From: Oligoflexia bacterium | Lineage (GTDB): Bacteria > Bdellovibrionota > UBA1018 | Length of the DNA: 38,541 bases | Assembly (NCBI GenBank): GCA_903895855.1 | Contig: CAITVN010000089.1 | Coordinates: 76,757 to 115,297 of the forward strand | Direction of reading: 5' to 3' | Shown here: in pieces, positions 9,248 through 18,400 of the stretch | Position numbering within the stretch: the first letter of the stretch is position 1 | How the letters are laid out: every line of letters starts with the position of its first letter | Program-made: the position numbers and the translations under genes | Notes under the pieces: model-generated | The model's input: the letters and a program-made list of their open reading frames with translations, nothing else | The model's database searches: none | What the model was told of the DNA's origin: nothing

Positions 9248-9757
9248 ATGGATGCGACCAGTCAGGTGAGAAACCAACGAATCGAACTAGGGCTCACTCA
9301 AGTCGAGCTTGCAGCTCAGGCGCAAATCGCGCTTCCGACTCTTCAGCAATTAGAGGGGGGAGCCTCTAACCCTTCGCTAGATACTTTAGAGAAGCTTGGG
9401 CGGGTTTTGGGGTTTGCCGTAGAGCTGCGAAAGAGGTCTTGTGATTGGGATCGACTGATCGAACTGGGATTGCCCTTAATGAGTTCGGCCGTTTGTTCGA
9501 AACGAGAGTCTGTGTTGTCGAGCGAAGACCTGGTCAGCGAACTTCGCTGTGCGCTCACGGAAATTGAGGCTGATAGCGATGAAAGAAAGCGTGAGGCGCT
9601 TTGTGCTTTGTTGCTAGCGCTTTCGACTCACTTTCCTTCTTTTTACAAAAGACATTTTAAAAAAAATCAAAAAGCCAATGCCTTGGCTAAGATGGGCACA
9701 GGCCGCGTGATCAAACTCAGGCGTCTGGCGTTGGCGAAGATTTCGGAGTACCTGTGA
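9248..9757 (+). CDS. XRE-family HTH regulator, probable antitoxin
   Basis: Residues about 7-60 form a Cro/C1-type helix-turn-helix: QRIELGLTQVELAAQAQIAL followed by PTLQQLEGGASNPSLDTLEKLGRVLG. The rest of this 169-residue protein is helical and unassigned, ending in a basic segment. Its stop overlaps the GTG start of a nucleotidyltransferase gene (GTGA), the arrangement of a toxin-antitoxin or abortive-infection pair with a DNA-binding antitoxin first. The ATG lacks a Shine-Dalgarno and sits right after a strong promoter. Autoregulation through the upstream GTTTAATA repeats is inferred. It could instead be a simple regulator of the partner gene. Confidence 0.8.
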   Translation: MDATSQVRNQRIELGLTQVELAAQAQIALPTLQQLEGGASNPSLDTLEKLGRVLGFAVELRKRSCDWDRLIELGLPLMSSAVCSKRESVLSSEDLVSELRCALTEIEADSDERKREALCALLLALSTHFPSFYKRHFKKNQKANALAKMGTGRVIKLRRLALAKISEYL

Positions 9758-10368
9758 AAATGCCTGAAATGAAGGCAGGTGAAAAGAAGGTAAGTGAAAA
9801 AAAAGTAGGTGAAAAGAAGGCAAGGGCTCCCGAAAAAAACTTACCAAAGACTCTTGACGTAAAGTTGTTACGGCGGTTCTTGAAGTTGGCTTGTGAGCGA
9901 TTGACCGGCGAGTGGGCTCTTCTGGGAGGAATGGTTTTGCCGTTTCTCGAGCATTCTTTTCGAGTGACGACCGATATTGATTTCGTACCCCTGAAAACAG
10001 CTGGAAATGATCAATCGTTGGAGCTGATGAAAATTTGTGAAGAGCTCGGATTGCCCATTGAAACGGTGAATGGTGCTGCGAGCTTTTTTTTACAAAAAAT
10101 ATCGGATTTTAGAAGTCATCTCGTACTCATTCAAGAGGGTAGTGCTAAGGTTTTTCGACCCAGCGTCATGCTGTTTCTTCAGTTAAAGCTTGCACGCTTG
10201 TCAGAATCTGATCTTCAGGATTGCCTTGAAATACTCAAGGTAAAGTCTTCAGAACTTTTGTCGCCAGAGAGAAGATCGTTGATGCGAATGATTGAAAAGC
10301 TTAGGGCAGCGTCAGGCGATCGTGAGAAGCAAATTCGGTATGATTCACTTCGAACGGCGCTCGAATAA
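9754..10368 (+). CDS. AbiEii-like nucleotidyltransferase, probable toxin partner
   Basis: This 204-residue protein shows the minimal nucleotidyltransferase pattern: WALLGGMVLPFLEH with the GG at 58-59, followed by TTDIDFV with the metal-binding Asp pair at 74/76. A helical C-terminus follows. Proteins of this type act as AbiEii/DUF6036-like toxins or related enzymes that transfer nucleotides to RNA or protein. The start GTG 9754 overlaps the XRE stop and has GGAG about 5 bases upstream; ATG 9760 is an alternative. The first 28 residues are Lys/Glu-rich and made of 15-bp tandem repeats, so they may be a recent expansion. Toxin function is inferred from the pairing. Confidence 0.7.
   Translation: MKMPEMKAGEKKVSEKKVGEKKARAPEKNLPKTLDVKLLRRFLKLACERLTGEWALLGGMVLPFLEHSFRVTTDIDFVPLKTAGNDQSLELMKICEELGLPIETVNGAASFFLQKISDFRSHLVLIQEGSAKVFRPSVMLFLQLKLARLSESDLQDCLEILKVKSSELLSPERRSLMRMIEKLRAASGDREKQIRYDSLRTALE
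9778..9822. repeat. three 15-bp in-frame tandem repeats in the nucleotidyltransferase N-terminus
   Basis: Units at 9778-9792, 9793-9807 and 9808-9822 (consensus GGTGAAAAGAAGGTA) encode three copies of a GEKKV-like pentapeptide. They differ at only a few bases, so they look like a slippage expansion. Being a multiple of three, they preserve the frame. Confidence 0.8.
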
Positions 10369-10732
10369 TATTTTACTATCGATTGGGCAGATTCAAGTCG
10401 AGTAATTGGCCAATCACCTGGGCGTTTGGCCCGAGGGGGCGTGGGGGCAATCGGTAGGCCCGAGGGGCGTGCAGTCGGTAGAGCGAATTTCTCTGTGTGG
10501 GTGAAGGCTTTATTCACTGATCAAATTTTTACAATTGGTCACTTTTATATTGACTGATTTCGAAGGCACCTAGCAGCCATTATGCCCTCATATTGGGTTA
10601 TTTTTGTTATTTTTGAACACGAGAACGTCGGTTGTGTCACCCTGCCGTTTTGCGCGCGCCTGAGGGCTGCTCTAAATTGGGAGCCACTCTTCTCGAAAAC
10701 CGTCATTAAAAAAGCTGTGTTATGTCATCTCA
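10369..10732. other. 364-bp non-coding gap between the nucleotidyltransferase and HNH genes
   Basis: No convincing ORF or RNA gene was found. The left part is G-rich and contains two imperfect adjacent copies of a GGCCCGAGGGG-CGT...TCGGTA block (10428-10456 and 10457-10480). The centre is A/T-rich (10510-10620). The right end leads into the HNH start without a clear Shine-Dalgarno. Confidence 0.5.
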
Positions 10733-11881
10733 ATGAATTTTATGAATGTTAAAATGAACTTAAAAACCCTCACATCAAGCCAGTTATTGACCGAAACAAA
10801 AATGATCGTGAGCGAAGAAAGGCGAATCACCGCAAAGCTCATTGAACACTTAACTGAGATCAATCAAAGGCTTCTTTTTTTGAAACTTGGCTATTCGAGT
10901 CTTTTCGAATTTGTGACCAAAGAATTGGGCTTAAGCGAAGGCGCGACGCAAAGAAGAGTTCAGGCAATGCGTTTAATGCAAGATTTGCCAGAGACTCGGC
11001 AGGCGTATGAAGAGGGCTCTTTATCTCTCAGTAACGCCGCAAAACTTCAGTCGCATTTTCAGGCGATCAAGAAATCTGGCGCGACAAAAACGATTGAAGA
11101 AAAAAAAGCGATCGCGAAGAACGTCGAAAATAAGTCACAGAGTGAATGCGATCAGATGCTCTTTAGACTAGCGCCAGAGCTACCTAAGCCTGAGAAGACA
11201 AAAATCTTGTCTCCAACCGCGCGAGAATTAAAATTTAGTATTTCAGAAGAGCTATTCAAAAAGATTGAACGCCTCAGAGAACTTCTTGGTCATTCGCATC
11301 CCAATGCCACGCTCGCTGAACTCATTGAGCTTTTAGTGAACAGTCATCTCACTAAGCTCGAAAAAGCTAAGGGGCTGCAGCCGAAAATGGTTCAAAAATG
11401 TGACGAACGCGACCAGAAACCGGCTGCAAAAACTCAGAAGAGTGCTGATCTGAATCAGAAGAGTACCGATAAGAATTCTGACGAGATGGGTGAAAATCCT
11501 AAAACCCGCTACGTTAACGCTGACCAAACTGACAAAGTCGACAAAAGTAATTTGGTTCACACCGCAGCGAAAACGCTGCCAGCCGGAATTGAGGTTATGC
11601 TTCCAGTCGGAGTTGGGGTTGCGTTGCCCGTTGGAATTCGCGTGGCTCTGCCGAGTGCAATGAAACGGCAAGTGTGGAGCAAGGCCGATGGAAGGTGTGA
11701 GTACGAATATCAGGGGCGTCGCTGCTCGTCGCGGTATCAGCTTGAAATCGATCATGTAAACTCGCTGGCTCTGGGTGGCTCGAATGAACTGTCAAATTTA
11801 AGGCTAATATGCCGTAATCATAACGGTTTTTTCGCTATTCAGACGCTGGGTCTTGCCAAAATGAGTTCATTCAGAAAGTGA
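10733..11881 (+). CDS. HNH endonuclease (DUF222-like architecture)
   Basis: The 382-residue protein ends in an HNH nuclease domain (about 310-370). It has CEYEYQGRRC, then EIDHVNSLALGG, LSNLRLIC and RNHN, giving the His-Asn-His metal/catalytic residues and a likely zinc-binding Cys set. The N-terminal about 200 residues are helical (LTETKMIVSEERRITAKLIE onward) and resemble proteins of the multi-copy HNH families I associate with Bdellovibrio-like genomes. A variable Lys/Gln-rich linker and a repeated LPVGxxVALP segment join the two parts. In-frame ATGs at 10733, 10742 and 10754 compete as starts. It may be a selfish or defence-associated nuclease; no inteins or phage genes adjoin it. Confidence 0.8.
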   Translation: MNFMNVKMNLKTLTSSQLLTETKMIVSEERRITAKLIEHLTEINQRLLFLKLGYSSLFEFVTKELGLSEGATQRRVQAMRLMQDLPETRQAYEEGSLSLSNAAKLQSHFQAIKKSGATKTIEEKKAIAKNVENKSQSECDQMLFRLAPELPKPEKTKILSPTARELKFSISEELFKKIERLRELLGHSHPNATLAELIELLVNSHLTKLEKAKGLQPKMVQKCDERDQKPAAKTQKSADLNQKSTDKNSDEMGENPKTRYVNADQTDKVDKSNLVHTAAKTLPAGIEVMLPVGVGVALPVGIRVALPSAMKRQVWSKADGRCEYEYQGRRCSSRYQLEIDHVNSLALGGSNELSNLRLICRNHNGFFAIQTLGLAKMSSFRK

Positions 11882-11891
11882 AAAGTTTCAG

Positions 11892-11976
11892 GGTTCAGCG
11901 AGGGCGAGGGTTCAGCGAGGGCGAGGGTTCAGCGAGGGCGAGGGTTCAGCGAGGGCGAGGGTTCAGCGAGGGCGAG
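11892..11976. repeat. 17-bp x5 tandem repeat downstream of the HNH gene
   Basis: Five contiguous identical copies of GGTTCAGCGAGGGCGAG start 11 bp after the HNH stop. The unit length is not a multiple of three, so each copy shifts frame, and the ORF that crosses the array looks spurious. The array is purine-biased and G-rich on the plus strand. Confidence 0.9.
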
Positions 11977-12138
11977 GGTTTGAACTATCCAAAAACAGGC
12001 CAGGGTGCTGATTTTACAGAGCGCCGCCCAACATATGCAGGAACGCCGCCGCCGACTGAGCGAAAAGGTTCTGTTACCGACCCATTCTCTTTTTGTGCCT
12101 CAGTTCACCACGCCAAGCTGGCGCAAGTGATGGGGTCA

Positions 12139-13119
12139 TTACCGAATCGACTTGATCAGCATTGCTAATTCTTTTTTCTTTTCGAACGGAAGGCCGTGAC
12201 CACACTGGCTCCATTCGATGAAATGAAAATGGGCAAACTCAGAAAAAAACGTCTGTTCAGTGAGAAATTCTTCATGCGTCCAAACTGAACTCTTTTCGCC
12301 TCGCAAAATGTAGGCCGGCTTGTCGCACTTACCCCACTGGCGCAGGTACTCGCGCGTCGGCATCGCAGTCGATGCGCGAATGGTTTGAATGAGGGCGTCG
12401 CGGTCAAACGGAAATCCATAAGGCCCATCGAATTTTTCAACAGTCTTTAGATTATTCGGTAGGCTACCGATTGGGGTGCTCACGGCGATGAGGTATTGGG
12501 CGATCGCTGGGTCAGGGCAATGCCTTTCTAGGTGGTTTTTTAAGTCTGAGCGCTTTTCGAATTCTAAAGGAAGAACCGCTAAGAATGAGGCCAGTGTCGA
12601 ACCGAGGCCTCCGCCGGCCGGACCATCAAATCCGAGGTCGATGAGTACTAGAGCAGAGAAAAAATCGGGCTTTAGGTGGGCAGCCGCAATGGCGGTGCGA
12701 ACTCCCATTGAGTGCCCCACCAGGATTGAGGGAAAATGGCTCACTGTTTCAAGAGTTTCAATCAAATCTTGTCCAAAGGTTTGGGGGGTATAAGAGATGC
12801 TCCCTTGGTCGAGAGGGGAGGGCGTCGCCCGCACCTGACTTTTGCCGTGCCCTCTTTGATCGACAGCGATGCAATCGAACTCGGGCTCAAGTGCAATCGC
12901 GAGGGGGCGCCAGAGTTTTCCGGTGCCGCCTAGGCCGTGAAGCAGTGTGATTTTGCGAGGCGAGGTCATCAAAACGGGAAGGGCGTGACTACTTGTGTTA
13001 TCGCTGGTGCAGCCATTATTGGCTGGTTTCTTCTCGTCAACCTCAGTAACCCCAATCGAAGACAGTGGGTTTGTGGCGGGGGTTGGGTTTGAACTCCAGT
13101 GTTCATAATGAAGCTTCAT
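12139..13119 (-). CDS. alpha/beta-hydrolase fold protein
   Basis: A cytoplasmic serine hydrolase of unknown substrate. With the start at ATG 13119 (326 residues) it begins MKLHYEHW, the usual first strand. It then has the oxyanion-region LLHGLGGTGK at about 59-68, DQRGHGKS, and the nucleophile elbow GHSMG with Ser137. The likely catalytic His308 lies in CGHGLPF. An in-frame upstream ATG at 13278 would add 53 residues that do not resemble the fold, so I prefer the shorter form, although neither start has a strong Shine-Dalgarno. A disordered 40-residue insert lies between the first strand and the LHGLGG motif. The neighbours give no pathway. Confidence 0.8.
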   Translation of the reverse strand: MKLHYEHWSSNPTPATNPLSSIGVTEVDEKKPANNGCTSDNTSSHALPVLMTSPRKITLLHGLGGTGKLWRPLAIALEPEFDCIAVDQRGHGKSQVRATPSPLDQGSISYTPQTFGQDLIETLETVSHFPSILVGHSMGVRTAIAAAHLKPDFFSALVLIDLGFDGPAGGGLGSTLASFLAVLPLEFEKRSDLKNHLERHCPDPAIAQYLIAVSTPIGSLPNNLKTVEKFDGPYGFPFDRDALIQTIRASTAMPTREYLRQWGKCDKPAYILRGEKSSVWTHEEFLTEQTFFSEFAHFHFIEWSQCGHGLPFEKKKELAMLIKSIR

Positions 13120-13351
13120 GGGTTTATTTGTAGCCGAAATCAATGGCTTTAGGGGAAATTTTCGAACCCGTTTTGGGAAATAGCTCTCAGTACTTTTGCT
13201 CCGAAAAGTGGTTTGTTTAAAAAATAATCGAAACCCCCAAGAGCAGCTATCATCTTGGATGACAGGGTTGTTTCGCATTCTTGGCTTTCTTCATTGACTG
13301 TTTAAGAATTTCTATTAGATTCACTGTTCTCAAGAGTTAAAAGGAGTACGC

Positions 13352-14629
13352 GTGATTTCTGTGGGTGGCGCAAACGAATCTGGGCAGTCTTGGTCAGCAG
13401 CACATGGTGTGGCTGGCTCTTCTGGTGATGCCTCTTTGCAGATGATCGAAAAAATCAAATTAGGCTACTTGTTTCTAGAAAAATGCGAAGTCAGGCGCGC
13501 TCGAGTGGTTTTTACTGAAGCCAGAGAACAAGCAGCCAAGGCGAGAAACTTGCGTTGGATGATGGAAGCTCTGGCCGGCTTACTCAGAGTCGCCGGTATT
13601 ACCAGAGATCCTAAAGCCATTGAAGCCACCGAGCATGAGCTCAATCAATTGATGACAGCGTTTCCAGAACATGTTCCTTCGCTCGCTTGGTACTGCAAAG
13701 GCGTGATTGTGTTGATGGAAGGCGATAGTTTACTCGCGCAGCGATACTTTCATCGTTTTTTGAGAGAAGTCAGAAAAGATCCCGAGCCGGTGGTGAGTTC
13801 TGAAATTTTGACTCCCGATGAGAAAGAAGCCCGAGGGTGGTTATCGCTTGCGCTGACGTTGCACACGCGCGGCAAGTACCGTCGTGCTGAGTGGTTGGCG
13901 AATCAGCTTCTCAATAAGTATGGCTCACAAGAACTAAAGAGCATCAATGGTACGCTTTATTTGTTAATCGGAAATATTGAAGAAGGGCGTGAAAATTACA
14001 CAAAAGCCCTTGAGTGGTTTCACAAAGCTCATTCGGCTTTCATGAAAGAGCACAATTGGTATTATTACTTAAGGGTGCTTTGGGCTTACGCTCGAATCGC
14101 ACGACTGCAGCAAAATTTTGTGCAGGCAAATTGGTATCTTGATTTGGTTGAGCAAGCGACACAAGACAGCGAATTTGGAGAACTTCGAGCCTACATCGCC
14201 TCTGAGCGCGAAGCTCTTGAAAGCGACGCGGTTGACCTTTTGATCGATTACCGAAGTGGCATCGTTCAGACTCGAGAAGGGGGAGAAGTAAAACTGGGTA
14301 AGCAGTTTGTGCTTCTCGATATTTTGGGTGAGCTGGGTAAGGCGCACGAAAAACAGGGCGAAGACGATGATCGAGGTCTTTCTAAGGCTGAATTGATTCA
14401 GCGGGTTTGGAAAGAAAAATACCGACCCGATACCCATGACAATAAACTTTATTACAACATCAATCGGCTCAGAAAAATTCTTGAGCCTGATATGAAAAAT
14501 CCAAAGTACCTTCTCAACTGGAAAGAGGGGTACCGTTTGGGACCAGGGTTACGAGTGCAAGTCGTTAAGAGTGTCGAGGGTGCAGCGGGGGCTGATCACG
14601 AGTCAAAACGTAGGGGGGGGGCGAAATGA
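13352..14629 (+). CDS. TPR protein with C-terminal winged-helix DNA-binding domain
   Basis: The 425-residue protein begins with about 270 residues of helical repeats that read as TPRs, for example GNIEEGRENYTKALEWFHKA near 209-228. It ends with an OmpR/PhoB-type winged helix, where LSKAELIQRVWKEKY, NINRLRKILEPD and LLNWKEGYRL mark the recognition helix and wing. This reverses the order of SARP/BTAD regulators, which carry the DNA-binding domain first. No receiver or kinase domain is seen. The GTG start at 13352 has AAGGAG at 13341-13346. Its stop overlaps the ATG of a secreted protein (ATGA), implying a coupled pair. A transcription-factor role is likely; its targets are unknown. Confidence 0.75.
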   Translation: MISVGGANESGQSWSAAHGVAGSSGDASLQMIEKIKLGYLFLEKCEVRRARVVFTEAREQAAKARNLRWMMEALAGLLRVAGITRDPKAIEATEHELNQLMTAFPEHVPSLAWYCKGVIVLMEGDSLLAQRYFHRFLREVRKDPEPVVSSEILTPDEKEARGWLSLALTLHTRGKYRRAEWLANQLLNKYGSQELKSINGTLYLLIGNIEEGRENYTKALEWFHKAHSAFMKEHNWYYYLRVLWAYARIARLQQNFVQANWYLDLVEQATQDSEFGELRAYIASEREALESDAVDLLIDYRSGIVQTREGGEVKLGKQFVLLDILGELGKAHEKQGEDDDRGLSKAELIQRVWKEKYRPDTHDNKLYYNINRLRKILEPDMKNPKYLLNWKEGYRLGPGLRVQVVKSVEGAAGADHESKRRGGAK

Positions 14630-15108
14630 AAATGAAGTTCATCGGTATTTCGGTTTTATGGGGAATGGCTATTCTAGGTAGCGGAGTGGCGAGCGTTAAT
14701 GCGGCTGAGACCACGGGGGTCGATAGAAATGGCACCGTGCCTTTTCCGTTCACCACCAGCAATCAGTTTGTTGAGCTAGCCAACGGAGAGACTTATTGGC
14801 TAACCGGCATTGTGAGGCAAATTGCGGGGCAAACTTTTTTTGAGATCGACTTTGAATCGTCGCCTTGGCTCGCTTCGCGAATGCGAAGGTCTAGTCCCAT
14901 GTACCGGGTCGAGTCGGTGAGTAACGTGCCGACTTGTTACACCAAGAAAGATTGTCATTCTCTCGGTCACGCCTACAAAGACGAGTATGTGACTATACTG
15001 GCTAGAGCCCATTGGAGTGGCTGTAAGATGACGGCTTCTGGTGATGCGACGATTGACGTGAGTATCGTACCGCTTAGCTCACCACAGCTTGAGTATTATC
15101 ACCGGTAG
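14626..15108 (+). CDS. secreted protein of unknown function
   Basis: This 160-residue protein has an N-terminal signal peptide (about residues 1-27, hydrophobic core IGISVLWGMAILGSGVASV, cleavage near NAAET). The mature part is predicted to be mostly beta, with three cysteines (CYTKKDC and SGC) and no family I recognise. It starts inside the stop of the TPR-winged-helix gene (ATGA) and is presumably cotranscribed and translationally coupled, so it may be a product or partner of that regulator. A second ATG two codons downstream is an equally possible start. Confidence 0.7.
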   Translation: MKMKFIGISVLWGMAILGSGVASVNAAETTGVDRNGTVPFPFTTSNQFVELANGETYWLTGIVRQIAGQTFFEIDFESSPWLASRMRRSSPMYRVESVSNVPTCYTKKDCHSLGHAYKDEYVTILARAHWSGCKMTASGDATIDVSIVPLSSPQLEYYHR

Positions 15109-15417
15109 GTCGGGTGCTAGGTGTTGTGCAAACACCATGCTCCTATCGTTTTGATTAGAGCGGGCCTCGCTACCAGATGACTTCTGTGTGAATAAAACAA
15201 CGTCCTCGCCGCCTAAAATCCGTTTCAATATCTGACTTAGCTAGGAATCTCATTCTTTCTTTGAACTCGCCATCCCTGGCTCACCCGTATCGCGCCTACG
15301 GGCGCGAACGCCTCCGCTTACGGGAGGCCCAAAGAAAGAATGAGATTCCTAGCTAAGTCAGATATTGAAACGGATTTTAGGTGGCGAGGACGTTGTTTTA
15401 TTCACAGTGCCAACACG
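15109..15417. other. 309-bp convergent intergenic region dominated by an inverted repeat
   Basis: This gap separates the secreted-protein gene (+) from uvrA (-). It contains a small hairpin (GGTGTT at 15120-15125 with AACACC at 15131-15136) and then the long inverted repeat described separately, which fills 15187-15406. No ORF is supported. Confidence 0.7.
15187..15406. repeat. long inverted repeat, 77-bp arms with 66-bp structured loop
   Basis: The left arm (15187-15263, beginning TGTGAATAAAACAACG) and right arm (15330-15406, ending CGTTGTTTTATTCACA) are reverse complements over 77 bp. The single difference, at 15211 against 15382, would be a G-U pair in the plus-strand RNA. The 66-bp loop contains two further hairpins: CGCGCC-TAC-GGGCGCG near 15290-15306 and GCCTCC-GCTTAC-GGGAGGC at 15310-15328. 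No U-tract follows either side, so it is not a standard terminator. No target-site duplication was evident. A foldback/MITE-like element or a structured RNA are the leading ideas. Confidence 0.9.
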
Positions 15418-18400
15418 TTAGCTTGGCTGCGTGAATGCGGCTTGGCCAAATTCTTTTTTCAGCATTTGCCCGGTGATAGAGTTTTCGATTTCGATTAATC
15501 GAGTGGGTGAGCCTTGGGCGATGATTTCGCCTCCTTTTTTTCCGCCATCGGGTCCGAGGTCAATCACCCAATCGGCTGTGGCAATCACATCGAGGTGATG
15601 CTCAATCATGATGACGCTTTGCCGTGAGTCAACGAGGTCATGAATCACATCCATCAGACGTTTGATGTCTTCAATGTGTAGACCGGTGGTCGGCTCGTCG
15701 AAAATATAAAGTAGGTTTTGCCCTAACTTATCGTCGAGCGTTGAGGCAATTTTCAGTCGCTGGCTTTCGCCGCCCGAGAGGGTTGTGGCACTTTGACCGA
15801 GCTGAAGGTAGCCAAGGCCCACTTCTCGAAGTACCGCGAGTTTTTTTCTCAGTACTGAATTGTCGATGAACATCTCGTAGGCTTCATCAATCGTGGTGTG
15901 TAGCAATTGAGAAATGTTCTTTTTTCGATAAGTCACATCGAGTACGGCTTTTTTAAAACGCTCACCATTACATTCTTCGCAAGGAAGTTTCACTTCTGCC
16001 ATGAAGTGCAAGTCGTAAGACACCTCGCCTTCGCCCTTGCAGACTGGGCACCGTCCGCCATCGACGTTGAAAGAAAAATGCTGAGCCATGTACCCGCGTT
16101 TCAATGACAGGGTTTGGTTCGCGTAGATTCGTCTGACTTCATCCCAGGCCTTAAGGTAAGTCGCAGGATTTGAACGCGAGTTTCGCCCAATGGGTGATTG
16201 ATCAAGTAAGACCACGCCCGAGAGTTGTTCGGCGCCGTAGAGCTGGTTGAAAACGCCTGGGGGTTCAGTCGACTGATCAAATATTTTTGAAAGTGCGCGG
16301 TAGAGCGTTTTATGAACCAAGGTACTTTTGCCGCTACCTGAGACACCGGTCACGACGACAAAGCGATCAAGCGGAAATTCGACGTCGATATTTTTCAGGT
16401 TGTTCTCTCGGCAGCCTTTGAGGGTGAGAGAACGTTTGAAATCACCCCGCAACGTTCGAGGTTTGTGGGTTGGAATTTGTCCGGACAAGTAACCGCCAGT
16501 GAGTGAATCAGGGTGGCGTTCGATTAGCGTGGCCGGCCCCGCAGCAACGATCTCGCCACCTTTTCTGCCCGCGTTTGGCCCGATCTCGACAACCCAGTCA
16601 GCTGCGCGCATGACTTGCAAGTCATGCTCGACAACGACGACGGTATTGCCTTGGTTGCGTAAGCGCTCGAGAACGCGAATGAGGCGCTCGGTGTCTTTGG
16701 CGTGTAGGCCTATCGAAGGTTCGTCTAAAACATACAACGTGCCACACAAGCCATTGCCTAACTGCGTGGCGAGGTTGATGCGTTGAAATTCGCCGCCTGA
16801 GAGGGTTTTTGTGGGGCGCGATAGGGTGAGGTAACCCACGCCCACTTCGTCAAGAAACGCGAAGCGCCGACGAACTTGATAGAGTATGTCTTTGGCGATT
16901 TGCTGTTCGCGAACATTGAGATCAAGTTGATTTAACCAAGTGAGGGTTTCAGTGATCGGTAGTTCGTGGGCTTCGCTAAAGTTGAGACCTCCGACTTTTA
17001 CGTAAAGGGCTTCGGGTTTTATTCGGGCACCCTGACATTCAGTGCAAGTGATTTGCGTTTGGTACCTTCTGATGAAAACGCGAATGTGAATTTTATATTT
17101 CCATTTTTTGAGTTCTTCAAAACAAGCGGAGATACCCGAAAAAAGCTTTCGGGCAGGTTTATCGGTTTCAGGTGGCCCATCCCATAATAATCTCTTCTGA
17201 GTAGGAGTGAGCTCTCGGTAGCGTTTTGTAATGGCGATGCCATTTTTTTCAGCAAACCTGAATAGGTCGTCTTGCCATTCAGAAAAACTAGGCTTTGAAA
17301 ACGGATCTATCGCTCCTGCCCGAAGGGTTTTTGAAGGGTCGGGTACGACGAGTGCTTCGTCGAGTTCTAAGGTGAATCCGAATCCGTTGCAGTGAGAACA
17401 TGCCCCCATGGGTGAGTTGAAAGAAAAAAGCAGGGGTTGAGGTTCTTGAAATTCTTTCTTGCAAGTCGAGCAGGCAAATCGGTCGTCAAATGAGTGAACT
17501 TCGTTTGTGCCGAGATCGGTGAATCGTACGTTGCGCTCACCAATTTTGAGTGCCTGTTCAATCGAATCACGAACTCGACCGCGAGTCGATTCGTCAAGCT
17601 CACCACTAATCTTGAGCCGGTCAATGACGACTTCGAAGGTGCCGACAATGAGTGATTTGTCTTTCTTTGCTCGTCTAATGGCGTCGAAGGTGGGTGAGGC
17701 TTGGGGCTGTGGATTGTCCTTCTGCTTTGTCTGTAATTCGGCCTGTAATTCTTCTATGTCCAGTATTTCGTAAAGGGTACCGTGTCGGTACATAACTCGG
17801 GTGTAACCTTGTTCTCTGACAATCTGAAGCCAGCTCTCAAGTGAAAGCGAGGTTGCGGCCTTAGAGGGGTCGGTTTTTGACCGACTTTTTGCTTGCCCCT
17901 TCAATTGAGTTTTTTTCGATGCTGATGTGGTTTTTTTGTGGCTGGTGTTACCCGAGGCGAGCGGCACAAATGAAAAGGCAGTAGGGGCGGTGATGGCGCC
18001 TTTGCGTTCAGGTAGCCATTTAATAGCCCATTCGATGATGGTGTCTGAGTTTGAGGGTTTGACCTCAGTCTTACAGTTAGGACAGTAGACTCGACCTGCG
18101 CGAGCAAACAAAACGCGAAGGTAGTCAGAGACTTCGGTTTGGGTGCCGATCGTGCTTCGAGATCCCATAACTGAATTTTTTTGTTCAAGCGCAATGGCCG
18201 GTGGAATGTTCTCAACTCGATCAAGATCAGGCTTCGGCATTTTTTCAAGAAACTGCCGAGTGTAAGTTGAAAGGCTCTCGATGTATCGCCGCTGGCCCTC
18301 GGCATATAAGGTGTCAAAGGCAAGCGAGCTTTTGCCGCTGCCGCTAAGGCCGGTGATGACGGTGAGTTTTCGAGCCGGAAATTCAACCGAAATGTTCTTG

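Noticed and set aside
10420-10490. G-rich block with CGGTAGAGCG resembling part of a tRNA.
   Set aside because: No cloverleaf arms could be paired and no acceptor/CCA end fits; the pattern is an imperfect direct repeat.
12060-12138. GACCCA and TGGGGTC as a possible stem ending the HNH region.
   Set aside because: The arms do not match without a bulge, are about 60 bases apart, and no T-run follows.
11878-12168. A 96-codon plus-strand frame starting at the HNH stop.
   Set aside because: It crosses the 17-bp tandem array, giving RGRGFSEGEG-type low-complexity protein, and ends inside the convergent hydrolase gene; no ribosome site.
13120-13278. N-terminal 53-residue extension of the alpha/beta hydrolase.
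   Set aside because: It does not resemble the fold, whereas MKLHYEHW at 13119 matches the normal first strand; kept only as an alternative start.
15224-15240. GTTTCAATATCTGAC and its mirror in the inverted repeat resemble the ATTGAAAC end of some CRISPR repeats.
   Set aside because: Only two copies exist, in opposite orientation and forming arms of one inverted repeat; there are no spacers and no cas genes.
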